From Musa acuminata AAA Group (Eukaryota > Streptophyta > Magnoliopsida > Zingiberales > Musaceae), in contig NC_088357.1 in the NCBI RefSeq assembly GCF_036884655.1, forward strand, positions 43,036,001 through 43,100,000: 64,000 bases of DNA, given 5' to 3'. Positions within the stretch are counted from its first letter, which is position 1, and every line of letters begins with the position of its first letter. The notes under the pieces were generated by a model that saw nothing but the letters and a program-made list of their open reading frames with translations, did no database searches and had not been told where the DNA came from. A program made the position numbers and the translations under genes. Positions 1 through 11,689 of the stretch are shown piece after piece.

Positions 1-419
1 CAACTGAACTTGTGAATCCAATCAATGCCCAACACCTAGTGAGTAATAGTTTGTGGACTTGTAACTATTCGTTTGCCTTTTAAATTCTATATTATCTCCT
101 TCATTTCTTTTATCTCTTGCATTCTAAGTATTTCCTGAATTGTTTGTAAAGCTATCATCTTTGAGAGATATCGAGACTTATCTATCACTTATTTTTGAAA
201 ATAATCAATTTGCTCTTTCACAAATTCTTAAGACTTGAGTGAGGTTGTAATTAAGTTGACCATTTACAAATGGATAACAAAGGATGCCTCATGATTTAGG
301 CAATTCCAAAAGTTTGTGATATTGTAAGATTAGAGTGGACAAACAATTCAAGCAACTAATGAAAGTTTACAATCTCGCCATGATGAAACACCATAGTGAA
401 AAGGGCAAGACAAGGTAAA

Positions 420-2115
420 CCAAACCATTGTCCCAAGCAATCATAGGTAGGTTGCAAGTACAAACTTACTCTGAAGCTATTAGAGTCGCTCAAGAAGATC
501 ATGGTAGCGAAAATGACAAGCAAGAAGTTGACTATTCTTCACGAGCAGAGAAAGCGCAATTTGGAGCGCCAATCGGAAAGAAAAGCTATAAGGAGAGATT
601 TATAGCTGCGAAAACCTATCTTGATGTTCCTGAAACTAGTCTAAAGAAACTTTACTGAGGCCAACAAAGGCTTTTTGAGATAAAGAACTTTCAAGAGGAG
701 ATAAAATTTCAAATCAACAAGATCGAGTCCCAAGTAAATTGATTGACGAAAGACACTTAAGACTCAATGCAATACCTACAAGAAGTCATGCTGAAACTCA
801 AGTCTAGGATTACGTTACTCACGAGGGCTATTAATATGGAAGGGAATAACACCCGCGTTGCTTCGCCATAAAACTTAAGGGCACCTAAGCTGCATTACTA
901 TAAAGGTGCCAAAGAAGCGAAATAGTTCAAGAATTTTCTATTCGACATGGAACAGTACTTTCAAGTCACGAGGCCCAATTCTAAAGAAATCAAAGTTTCG
1001 ATAATAACTATGTATCTGAATAGAGATACAAAACTTCATTGGCGAACATGTTGGAAAGAGATCTAACAAGATCAGTGTTAAGTGAACACATGGGAGGACT
1101 TGAAGCGGGAGTTGAGAACTTAATTTCTACCATAGAATAAGGTTTGTTGCAAGAAGGAAGTTAATATAACTTCGCCAAAGCATTTCCATTCGGGACTATG
1201 CAAAATAGTTTTCAGCATTGATATTGGACATACAAGATATGTACAAGAAGGATAAGTTGTTCAGCTTCCTCAATAACCTAAAACCATAGACACAATAGGA
1301 ACTACATCGAAGGAATATAACTAATTTGGTGGAGGCAATCGTAGATGTAGAAAGGCTCATCAACTTTATTTCGTCGGAGAAAAAGAAACAATTTTTGGGA
1401 AATCACTCATCTAAGTATTCCCGAGAGAAATCTGCAACTAAGAAAAAAAAAAAGAGTTCCCACGAGGGTCGAATTAAAAAGGCAAAGTTCCAAAAGTTGA
1501 TGAATGTTTCTTGTATGATTGACTACACATGTTGAGAGAGTACTTACAAAAGTAAGCATTCAATGCGTTGACAACATCAATCCATCCTCCTAGATTGGAC
1601 AATGGCAAGGTCACCACACTTAGTTCTAGTAATTTGGAATCCAACAAAGACAATGAAGAGTCACAAGGACCTCGGATGGGAGCAATGCATGAACGTGAAG
1701 ACAAAGCAATAGGAAGTAAGAAACAACGAGCTAATACACATGGACATTAAGCTAAATAGCCAAACAACCTATGCGATGATGGAGATGAGTGCCACCCATA
1801 ATTTCATTATCTATTGAGAAGGAAGACAACTTGGGTTAAACCTAGAGAAGAGCCCAAATCAGATGAAGGTTGTGAATTCGGAGACTAAGTAGATCTTCAA
1901 GTTGAAAAAGGGGTCCCTATCAAAATCGAGACAGAGTGAAAACATAAACATGATATTGGTGCCACTGAACAATTTTCAAGTGATCCTCATAATGAAATTT
2001 ATACCTGATGAAGATGATGCTAGGGCTGTTCCTAAACTCTCTATTCTTGATGGGAGGCAAGACTGTTAGAGAAGTCATAAACAAAGCTGGCTTCACAATA
2101 ATGAAAGCTATCTTT
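420..2115 (+). pseudogene. Decayed Ty3/gypsy gag-protease relic
   Basis: Forward-strand translation, moving between frames and reading through stops, gives a gypsy-type gag. The core is at about 885-1075 (YYKGAKEAK, stop, FKNFLFDMEQYF, then TMYLNRDTKLHWRTCW), which matches the retrotransposon gag family pattern of membrane-bound capsid helices. A charged helical stretch lies upstream at about 720-840. A frame at 1326-1535 (VEAIVDVERLINFIS) continues the end of gag. At about 1950-2060 a stretch reading ILVPLNNFQVIL resembles the region after the aspartic protease. Several in-frame stops and frameshifts make this non-functional. No LTR, RT or integrase is visible here, so only a fragment is present, or the rest lies to the left of the window. 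The family assignment is by eye. Confidence 0.6.
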
Positions 2116-2129
2116 TGCATCTCCTTGAA

Positions 2130-3030
2130 ACGAAACTCAAGAGGTCACCTAACTTACGATGCAGTTCATGAATAAAATTTTTCTGTATAGCTGTAGTTTC
2201 TAGCTAGAGAAATTCTAAGCACTATTTTGAAGATTGAATTTAATACAAAGAAAACAGATGATAAGTAAATATCAGTAGTTTGCAGTTTACAAAGTTTGAG
2301 GTAAATCTTTTCTCATCATAATCATCATAACCAAATCCTTCACCAACCGACATTGAGTTGACAAAAAGCTTACAGTTGACCATGAGAAGGCCAAAGAACC
2401 AACATGGAGCTAATCTTCATCTCCAAGGTCCCACAAGCAGTGACAATGGATTAAAAGAAAAAAAATCTAATAATTGACTACATGATTGGTAGAAGCTAAA
2501 CTAAGCAGAGTTAAAGAAACAAGAAAACATTTCGCTCATCCCATCCATCCATGCTGTCCATTGACAAGGCCACAAGTATGGATCTCCCACAATGAATTGT
2601 GACCATCAGCAGTAATTGCAGGCATCTAAGCATCCCAAGCTTCAGCAGAGATACTAAGGGGAGAAGCAAAATAAAGAATAATGAAAACCATAACCAAAGG
2701 GAATAAGGATTTTAAAGGTTTGGTTAGTGCAAAGAAACCATGAGAATGATGGACAGCTGAAAACTCATCATGCTTCTGATGAGGCATTAAGCTTAGCTGG
2801 AGATGAAATTTGTTTTTGAAAGATCCTTCAATGTTCACTGCAGGCCTGAGTAAAATGCATTAATATATTATCTGAAAGAAAACTTAGTTTGACGAAAAAG
2901 GCCAAAGAACATAAGCATGCCTTTTAGGTAAGTGGCTAACATAAGCAGCAGACCACATTGGATTATGTAGCTTGATTTTAGCTGGCCAATACCACAGATG
3001 TGGCTTGCTTCAGTATATGGCAATGTATCT
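2130..3030. other. Intergenic, nothing recognised
   Basis: AT-rich DNA with only short spurious frames. No gene, RNA or element could be identified. Confidence 0.5.
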
Positions 3031-3748
3031 GGTGCAATGCCTTTTCAAGTTATGAGATTACCTAAATAGTGAGTTCATATTATATTTTGGACTTAAATAA
3101 TGCTTTTAAGTCCTTTAATTAGGTTAGACAAGAAGGGGAGTGACAATTAGCTACAACAAAGTCAATCTAAATGAGTTTACCTTGAAGATACAATAAGTTA
3201 CTGACAGTTGGGGTGCAATGCCTTTTCAAGTTATGAGATTACCTAAATAGTGAGTTCATATTGTATTTTGGAATTAAATAATGCTTTTAAGTCCTTTAAT
3301 TAGGTTAGACAAGAAGGGGAGTGAAATTAGCTACAACAAAGTCAATCTAAATGAGATTACCTTGAAGATACAATAAGTTACTACCAGATGGGGTGCAATG
3401 CCTTTTCAAGTTATGAAATTACTAAAATAATGAGTTCATATTGTATTTAGGACTTAAATAATACTTTTAAGTCCTTTATTTAGGTTAGACAAGAAGGAGA
3501 GTGACAATTAGCTAGAACAAAGTCAATCTAAATGAGATTCCCTTGAAGATACAATAAGTTACTAACAGTTGGGGTGCACTGCCTTTTCAAGTTATGAGAT
3601 TACCTAAATAATGAGTTCATATTGTATCTAGGACTTAAATAATACTTTTAAGTCCTTTAATTTGGTTAGACAAGAAGGGGAGTGACAATTAGCTACAACA
3701 AAGTCAATGAGATTACCGTCAAGATACAATAAGTTACTAACAGTTGGG
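3031..3748. repeat. Four tandem copies of a ~180-bp repeat
   Basis: The motif GGTGCAATGCCTTTTCAAG recurs at about 3031, 3212, 3392 and 3573, giving unit lengths of 181, 180 and 181. The fourth unit is about 8 bp shorter because of a small deletion near 3707. Copies differ by scattered substitutions and single-base indels, roughly 5-8 percent by eye. Each unit contains the same internal landmarks (GACTTAAATAATGCTTTTAAG, TAGGTTAGACAAGAAGG, GATACAATAAGTTACT). There is no open frame across the array. The unit length is in the range of plant satellite monomers, but only four copies are present. Confidence 0.92.
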
Positions 3749-4220
3749 AGTGCCAAAACTGAGCCATCCAATGTTTGTTGAAATCTTTTACATGACCAAG
3801 TTATAATTCAAAGCAAAACCAACAAGGTACCATATCATACAAAATTCTTCAAGATTACATTGCAGACGAAGTAAGCAAACGTCCTTATGTTCTCAATGTC
3901 GACAAAGAACATTTTGAAATGCACATCAGAAAGAAGGATCCCTAAAGAATCTTGAAAAAATACTATTGTTTGTACAGTTTATTTGCTTAACACTAACAAA
4001 GCAAATTGGTAATGTTATACTATTTGAGAATTTTTGGAAGTGTTGCATCAAGAAGATAGAAGAAAAGAAAACAAAATTTGAGAATAAAAGTTAGAAATAT
4101 ATCTTGTTAGGTTATGCTTAAAATTCTAATAAGTATAAATAAAATTATGATGTTAAAGTTTGATGTGAAACTGAAAAAAATGATGAGCAGCATGAGAAAA
4201 CTGTAATCCTAAGAATAATT

Positions 4221-4832
4221 ATGGTGGCAGAGGATTCAATCAATAACTTCTTAGTGCGTCAACAAAATACCCTGTTCTCCGTAGAAGATGACGGAAAAAG
4301 CTTCAATCCAAGGCTCATCTCTGACCCCTCAAGCGACAAGAGCACGGCTTCAACCTGCCAGTGTGAATTAACGCACAAAAGTCAGCAAGGACGACAATCA
4401 ATGCCCAAAGATTGGATCTTTAGATACGCACAAACATCAGACATCCTGGGGCCGTGGGGCACGACGAGCGGATCGAACGGCCCTTCCAACTCCATCCCTC
4501 GCTCTCGCCGCTCCCATTCCGACGCTACACCATCGCGCATGGACGCCACTGTCACTCCTCCATCCCAGATTGCACGATGCCATCGACGCCGTTCATCTCT
4601 CTCGAACGAATCCAAGGAAACCCAAACCCTAGAATTGGGAGGGAGATCGCATTTGCACATAAAAATCATATGCGGACGTTGGCATCTCCCCGCAACAGAT
4701 CCGACCTACGTATTTTCACCAGATCAGTCATCTTTGGTGTTATGGACGGTGGATCGAGCACTCTCGCATAGACTCTTCTTGGCTTTCTATGCGGTCACGA
4801 CACCCGCAACCGGTGAGTACCGTGGACGGTGA
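4221..4832 (+). other. 203-codon open frame, coding status doubtful
   Basis: An ATG-initiated frame of 203 codons lies in a locally GC-richer stretch (4320-5300). The translation is rich in Ser, Thr, Arg and Pro and shows no domain, repeat or membrane segment that I recognise. An opposing 95-codon frame overlaps it, and both may be chance consequences of the base composition. No splice-supported extension was found. It is recorded because it is the longest unassigned ATG frame outside the genes and the copia element; I would not call it a gene without transcript evidence. Confidence 0.15.
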
Positions 4833-4929
4833 AGATGTGCTTTAATAAAAGCAAAAATAGGACAACCGTCCCATCGTAATCGTGTCTTATTAGACGAAAA
4901 CTTACGTTGACGTAAATGTATGGGGTTAA

Positions 4930-5320
4930 TTGAGATCAGAATCAAAGAACGACATCTGTTCATGGAGTTCACACCCGTCTTCATCTCCCTACGTGACCGC
5001 AGGATCCCCAACAACAGAGCACAAGTCTTCTCGGAGATGGACACAGATCGCATGGTCTTCGTGCTTCGCTCCGTTGGTCAATTTTGCCGCTGATATCTGT
5101 AGATGAAACAATGCAGACGCACCCGTAGTCGTCGGTGCGCGTCCATATGTTTCCTCTTGATGTGATATGTGATTTGGAGTTGGTTTGACCAGCTGTGGTC
5201 GATCAACGTGAATCATACGCAGCCAAGCAGATGGGAACGAAGCAAGTTTCTAGAACTTAACCAGGTGTTCGACGAAATGACGGTGGGAGGGGAGGTCGTT
5301 GGTTGTGGGAGCTACAGGGA
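4930..5320 (+). pseudogene. Possible pentatricopeptide-repeat gene relic
   Basis: Two forward-strand stretches resemble the second half of plant PPR motifs. At about 5010-5050 the translation reads AQVFSEMDTDRMV, and at about 5255-5320 it reads NQVFDEMTVGGEVVGCGSY. The pattern x-VFDEM-x(4)-VV is typical of PLS-class PPR proteins. The two lie in different frames with stops between them, so if real this is a broken fragment of one or two repeats. No start, E/DYW tail or complete repeat is visible. The match is short and could be chance. Confidence 0.28.
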
Positions 5321-5359
5321 GGGCGTTGTTGGACTGACAACCCTTCAAGGCATGCTTTT

Positions 5360-6189
5360 ATCAGCTCACAGTTCATCTCCTTTTAATCTAATCTTAATTT
5401 ATATTATGAGATATGATAGTTATAAAAAGAGATAGAAAAAGGTACAACTAGACAATTTTTTACGGTTACGAGATTCCAAAAAAAAAGAAAAAAATAAGAT
5501 AGAAAAAAAAAAAAAAGAAAGAGAAAAAGACAAGGACAATACAGAGAGATCGTTCTCAATCATTTTATAGTGCTTTCATCTTAGGTTTGATCAGATCTAC
5601 AGTAGATTCTTACTATGATTATTTAGGAAGAACTACGAAAAATTTAGATATTATGCACATTGACGTGATCGTTGTATCCCAGTTATTCTTTTATGATTAT
5701 TGCTAAGGTTTTGAACAAGAGATTGAAATTTGTATATTCATTATTATTATAGTGAATTATCTCTAATTTACTCCATGATTTTTATCCTTCACATTTAAAA
5801 GATTTTTTACATATATCTTGATATTCTATTTGATTGTTGTATTATAATATGTTAATATTTGTTCATATATAAAAATTATTTTTCTTTATATCTCACACGT
5901 TAAACAGATGATCCGCGCCGTCCCTGTCGAAGACAAGTCAACGTTCTTCGGATCATAACACGTCAATCTCAGAGCGAAAATAAAGTCTGGTTTGGCTGTA
6001 TCAGTGGGCGGCAACAGCGGGAACACCGGCCAAATGGAAGACCGATGTACCATTGCTTCGTACGACGAAGGGGAAGGTTGGCGTGTAACGACTCCTCCGT
6101 TAGTCTCTGTCCGTCGACTTGACTCGAGAGGATTTATACGGGTGCAGCAGCACGCAGTGGATCAGAGCATCCGTGCGTTTCTTGGTCTC
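5360..6189. other. Upstream region of the bHLH gene
   Basis: AT-rich DNA with an A-rich, low-complexity stretch at about 5478-5530. The last 250 bases before the bHLH start codon are GC-richer and probably contain the promoter and 5' UTR. A TATA-like TTTATACG occurs at about 6131, roughly 60 bases before the ATG. No other gene was seen. Confidence 0.4.
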
Positions 6190-7097
6190 ATGGACGCCGA
6201 TCCGAGTGAGTATGCCAACTACTGGGAGATCAAGTGTCTCCTAGACGCGGAGGAGCTCTGCAGGTACACTCCAGCCTTGCATGTTTGTCGTGTTCGTCTT
6301 CCATTCTTAGTGTTCCCTTCAGTCTCTCACCTCTGTTCCTACTGAACATGGAACGAAGCAGCTTGGGATTTGATGAAACCTTGTCCGGGTACTGCAACTC
6401 CAGCTCGCCGGACATGGCCGCTCATTCGGCGCTACCGAATACCATCATCATGGAGCGGGAACGGAGGAAAAAGCTCAACAGAAAGCTGTACAATCTCCGG
6501 AGTGTAGTCCCCAACATGACAAAGGTGAAGAGCACTGCTGCTGCTACTGCTGCTGTGTCTCTGCAACTAATGCATCTAATCTTAGTGTTTGGAGTGCAGA
6601 TGAGCAAGGCGTCGATAATCTTCGACGCGATCAACTACATACAACAGCTCCAAGAGCAAGAGAAATCACTGCTGAAAGAGATATCGGAGCAGGAGCCTCA
6701 CAGGAAGAGAGTTGCACCGGTCGATGGACAGCTTTGCCGTGCACAAGCGAAGAAGTGGAGAACGGCGCCACGGAGCTCGTGCAGTGCCGAACTTGAGTTG
6801 CCGATGATGCCGTCCGTGGAAGCGATGGAAGTGAGTTTGCCGTCGTGAAGTTGGTGTAGTCCGGTGGAGGTGCTGTGAAGTGCGGCCGTCGAGTGACGTC
6901 GTCGTTTCTGACACTGTGTGCAGGTCAGCGTGCGTGAGTTGGGCAATGGGATCTCTGTCATCATCATCACTTGCAGCAAGAAGAGGCATGCCATGGTTCG
7001 CGTGTGTGAGGTCGTCGAGTCTCTCGATCTCAGGATCATCGCTGCCAGTGTCGCGTCTAGATCCGGAATGATCTTCCACACTCTAATGGTCGAGGTC

Positions 7098-7128
<31 letters not shown>

Positions 7129-7310
7129 CTCTCTCTCCATTCAATGACACAAGTGCTCGACACGTTCAGGTTGATGGAGGGCAGAGTGCTCATCTGAAGG
7201 AAAAGATCGAAGCCACCTTCGAGCATTTGATGCCTCAAGAAGCCACTGCATCATTTCGTGAAGCCGATCCAAATATTACAAGACCGAGAACTCCATTGTT
7301 CTACGCATAG
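6190..7310 (+). CDS. bHLH transcription factor, bHLH35/bHLH27-like
   Basis: Five exons join in phase: 6190-6263, 6362-6524, 6600-6830, 6924-7094 and 7170-7310, all with GT/AG introns, giving 259 aa. The ATG at 6190 is chosen because [13 protein letters not shown] parallels the acidic N-terminus of this subgroup (E..LSNYWE). The basic region and helix 1 (residues 53-76, with E56, R57, R59, R60) lead through a short loop into helix 2 ([18 protein letters not shown], residues 80-97). The second intron falls exactly in the loop. Exons 4-5 encode an ACT-like beta-alpha domain ([19 protein letters not shown]...HTLMVE) used for dimerisation. It should be a nuclear DNA-binding protein that recognises E-boxes. 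The His of the classic H-E-R G-box triad is replaced by a hydrophobic residue, as in its relatives. The closest Arabidopsis relatives, from memory, are bHLH35 and bHLH27. Confidence 0.88.
7095..7138. repeat. (CT)n microsatellite in bHLH intron 4
   Basis: An almost pure CT run with two TT interruptions directly follows the splice donor of intron 4 of the bHLH gene. Confidence 0.95.
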
Positions 7311-9164
7311 GATGACAGATCCAAGAGTTTGAGCATGTATGATCAGCTGCTATGTTTCTGTGAATCCAAGTGTATCGGATCATTGCTGAGCTAGCTAGAG
7401 ATCCTGCAATGTAAAAGACAAGGATGTTAAGAGGTTGTCGAATAGGTCTCAACATTGCAGTGCACCAAACAATAAAATGAATGATGTAGAAGCACTTGTA
7501 TTAGGAGTCTCTAGTTTTAGGAGATGAAATAAAGAATGCATTAACGTAATCATGTTATTATACATTCTACCACAATTTATGTGTTATGGTGTCTGAGATA
7601 AAAAGTGTTTCTTGCATTGCATCTATCACTCTTTCTTGTGGATGTTGATCATGACTCTGTTTTCATGGCATTTTCCCCAGGTTTTGTAGTCACTAAATTC
7701 TAAGATGTTGATCTGTTCTGATGTCAGACTATGGATGTCAACTCTTCAACCAAGCTTCCAGTAGGTGAACCTCTGTCTGCAGATGAATGTTGTGGCTTGT
7801 GAGAGATGAGATGGATATGCATAATTGAGCATGGAAATTATTGCCAGCCACTGGGGATTCTGTCTCTAAGCATGCATCTCCTGTGCTCACTTGTGGAATG
7901 TCTGCAGCAAACAGTTGCTTAGATAAGTACATGGTGGTGAAAATGGGCAGTTTATAACTGGTCATGAACAGCTTATGAACTATTGGTGTGTCCTAAATTG
8001 AGGTGTTTTTTTAGTCAGTGTTAATTGTCATTACTAAGAAAATATCCAGACATCTGAACAATACATATCATGCTTTGGTACTGAGGTGTGGCAGCAACTA
8101 AGAACATGGACATAAAAGTGACATGGAAAAGGAAGAGAAGCTATACCTGACATGCACCAACACTATCAACAACATGGCCTATCAAATCAAACATTGCCAA
8201 ATTAAAGCTGGAAAAGAGAAGTAACAAAAGGTAGCACTCCCATCTTCAATTTACCACAGGTTGGAAAAAAAGAAAAAAGTACAGAAAGAAGGAGCATCTA
8301 AGCACAAGAAATACTAAGTGATCAACATATAATGAATAAAAATCATATCCAATAGAGAAAACAAAAAGGAATCAAAGGTCTGCCATCAGCTATAGAAGAT
8401 GATGATTGAAAATGACAGCAACTCCAAAACCATGTAAACACTGTCAAGTGGGTTTGGTTCAGAGTCTGAGGTATGTTAAGAGTGGGCATGAAAGTTGAAT
8501 GTTCATCTATCTCAACTGAATCAAATTAGAAGTGATGAGACTTTGACATCAAATCTTATACAATGCGAAAAAAGAGCTTGTATTTAGCAACATGAGTAGA
8601 CATGATGACTTATCATAAATCTTGCAAGCAGTGCCATATACATTAAGCACTAACCTTGTTAGACTGGCTAAGTTTATGATCAATCATTTATTGAAAGCTT
8701 ACCAAGTATGCTTCCGATAGAGAAGGTTGAGGCATAGAAAAGTTTGCTCATGGAAATGCCTCTGATGACTAAATCAAAGGAACTTGCTCTGCAAACAATC
8801 AAACAAATTTAGCACCATTTGAACCACAACCACCAGACACAGGGAATGAAATGGATTTGTCATATATAATTCACGTAGGTAACACCAGAAGACAACACAA
8901 AATGAGTGATGGTATTCTTCCAAATAAAGATCTCAACTTTAGTGATCAAGCCAACCTTCTTACAAAATATTCAAGCTTAATTCATGAAAAAGGAAAGACG
9001 CATAAAGCTATACAATCAAACCCAAGAAAAGCAAACAACATTTCTTAAGATCCATCATACAACATCATCGATTGAGATATTGCAAATGCCAACAGCCAAC
9101 AAACAAATTCTGGAGCTGACATATATAATTAGCTACTGTTTTGACCACAAACAAACAATATCTG
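7311..9164. other. Intergenic between convergent genes
   Basis: Contains the 3' ends of the bHLH gene (rightward) and of the At1g16860-like gene (leftward). A run near 7470-7540 with AATAAA-like signals suits the bHLH polyadenylation region. No further gene was identified. Confidence 0.4.
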
Positions 9165-11669
9165 CTAAACTGGTATGACATCAATTTTTGAGGTGTCCTC
9201 ACATCTCAACACAATTCCTTCAAGGTTTACCGGGAGTATGCACCTAGCCCACTGGCACCCAGTAGAAAATGTCTCGGATGGTGGAACTATCATCAGAACA
9301 TTGTCATTCCTTTGGACAACCCCCATCACGCTAACCGTGCTGCCCTCTTTTATGTAGCTGCAGGGCAAAACATTTAATGGTTTACAAACAAAAACTTGTG
9401 CCAAATTAGTCATACGCTAACATAACCATCAGTCATTAATCAAAAGCTAATGCATAGTTCTAGTATCTTGGCACTAAGACCACTGAACCAGGAGCTTATC
9501 CAAATTCAGTGGAAAAAGCAAAAAAAATCATAACATCTTGCTTCTACATTTCAATTCTGATAAAAGAACATGAAGATCCTCAATATAGAATGAATGGAAC
9601 AAACGCTAGTTTAACAAAGAAACATAAGCTCAGATTACCCTTCTTTCAGTCGCATCACACGATCATCACTTGAAAGGTTCCTTTCCCTCAACCATCTGAG
9701 AAAGTCTGGAGACATGTCTTTGTTTGGGTTGATGTCAACGACAATAGACTCATCAACATATGGAGTCACCCTAGCACCGTAACCAGTTTTGACCAAAGCC
9801 CTTAACCCAGATTGGAAATCAGAGATATAAAAGTCAACAATATGCCTCTGCCAAAGTTTCAAAAAGTTCAATTGGAAACATCAGATCAGGATCAAAATAA
9901 AAAATAAACATATGTTAATACTGTAATATAAATTCCGATCCCAAATAGTTTTCATACCATGGCAGCACAAATAACACTACTATTCATTGGTTATACTGAT
10001 TTTCAAAAATTAATAACTACCTCCAGTGACCTTAGTCCCCAAGAAAAACGGCGATGCTGGGAATTGGCAGCCTTTGAGTCCCAACCCCTGTATTCATACA
10101 GACCAGTAGATGTGTACACACATCTAGGAACTTTGTGGAATGATGACTCAAGAGGGACATTTCCACATGTAACAACCTGCAGGAAGTTTAAAGTCTTATC
10201 ATCTTGGCAGAAAAAGCCTCAATAGCCAAACATAGCAGAAATAGTAGTGTAAAATGTCAAAAAGAAACATCTTCGCAAAACCAAGAAAAGCCTCAATAGC
10301 CACAAAAAAGCAGCAATAGTAGTATAAAATTTCAATAAGAAACATCCACTCAGTATGTAATTTGTCATTGCACTAACTAAAATAAATCAAGAACTTACGG
10401 AAGTATTACACATGAATCATTCTATACTGTCCATTAAAAACCCTCAACCAAAGATCAATCAGGAAGCAATCAATTAGTGATCTCCAGTGTGACATGAAAC
10501 ATGAAATTCACAATTTAACAAAGTTGCAAATCTGAAAGTTTATAGCACACTTGACCAAATCTTATATCAAAGTTGGCCAAAACATGCAATCAAATTCATA
10601 GGCAGATTGAAAAAGAACATGCACAGCGAACAACAACATACTGCAAATCCTTCTTGTATGGTGAAAAAATGATGTAAAGAGACCAAATATTTAATTCAAC
10701 AAATTTTAACTTTTCCACTTCCATATTACTAAGAAAACAAGCTCTGTTTTTTGAAAAATTACATACCCCAGAAACCTTTACGTACTGCCCATCTTTTGCA
10801 GTTCTCAATTCAGCATCAGGATAACAGGCAATGAATCCTATGATTGCTCGCCTTCCAAAACAAGCATTCCAAATGAAAAGTGCAGCAACAATCCCAAATA
10901 TAACAAGAACGACTATGAGGAGAATGGCATTGTGAACAGCACCAAGAATGAAGCCACCTGCAATAAACCCCATCACAAACAATAAACCCACACACCACAA
11001 GAATGGTTTTGGCAAGCTCCCATTGAATGAATAGTCATCATCCTGGCTGAGCTTAGTAACAGCTTGGTTATGAACAATGGAGGCGCTATGTAGCTTCATT
11101 GATCCAGCAGATTCCAGAGGGCCAGATACTTTTCGAGGTGCACCGGATGAGTTAAGAGGACCAGAAGAAATTGGCCCAGATGTGATGAGACCTGTAGCTG
11201 GAAGCACTGGCGGTAGTGGACCAGAATTTTGGCGTGCCATTGGAGTGACTCCTCCAGACTGAGGACCAGATGACTTCTTAACAGGATCTCCATGTTTGAG
11301 TGGCCCAGAATTAGATTTCTGTCTGTTGGAGCATCCAGTGACTAGTGAAGGACCAGCACCTGGAACTGCAGAAGAGAGTGAACCTGAATAGCTAGACCGA
11401 CCAGAGGCATTAGGCATAATAGGGCCTGAATGGGAAGCAGAACCTCCAAATGATGTATTTCTTGAAGGGGCATTAAGAGGCCCAGATTTTCTGGACTTCT
11501 CCACATGGAGATCAAACATCTTCCCAAGTTCTCCAGACTTTTTTATATCTCCACCTGTATATGGCATGGCAGTAGAGCTCATTGTTGGAGGTTTCTCCTT
11601 TGGTGGTTCAGGCCGGCCTGAAACATACAGACCATTGCTGAGCTGATGTGATGGAAATCTGGAACCCAT
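9165..11669 (-). CDS. At1g16860-like two-span membrane protein
   Basis: Four coding exons on the minus strand, 10767-11669, 10021-10176, 9639-9847 and 9165-9357, give 486 aa with all phases consistent. The start is the ATG at 11669 (MGSRFPSHQLSNGLYVSGR), matching the conserved start of the plant family. The frame opens eight codons further upstream, but only from a GTG. Residues about 1-215 are low-complexity with many S-G-P motifs. Two hydrophobic helices follow at about 222-244 and 248-268. The conserved C-terminal part includes HIVDFYISDFQSGLRALVKTG and ends LEGIVLRCEDTSKIDVIPV. The Arabidopsis relative is annotated, doubtfully, as related to ubiquitin-specific proteases; I see no protease motif. 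Biochemical function is unknown. Family identity is confident. Confidence 0.9.
10212..10360. repeat. Short tandem duplication in intron 1
   Basis: The stretch starting AAAAGCCTCAATAGCCA at about 10212 recurs at about 10286 (period about 75 bp), with divergence, inside the intron between coding exons 1 and 2 of the At1g16860-like gene. Confidence 0.7.
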
Positions 11670-11689
11670 CAAGTTTTGCCAATCTGGCT

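Noticed and set aside
3031..3748. CRISPR-like array
   Set aside because: Units are 180 bp and repeated head-to-tail along their whole length, without short repeats and unique spacers, and the DNA is eukaryotic.
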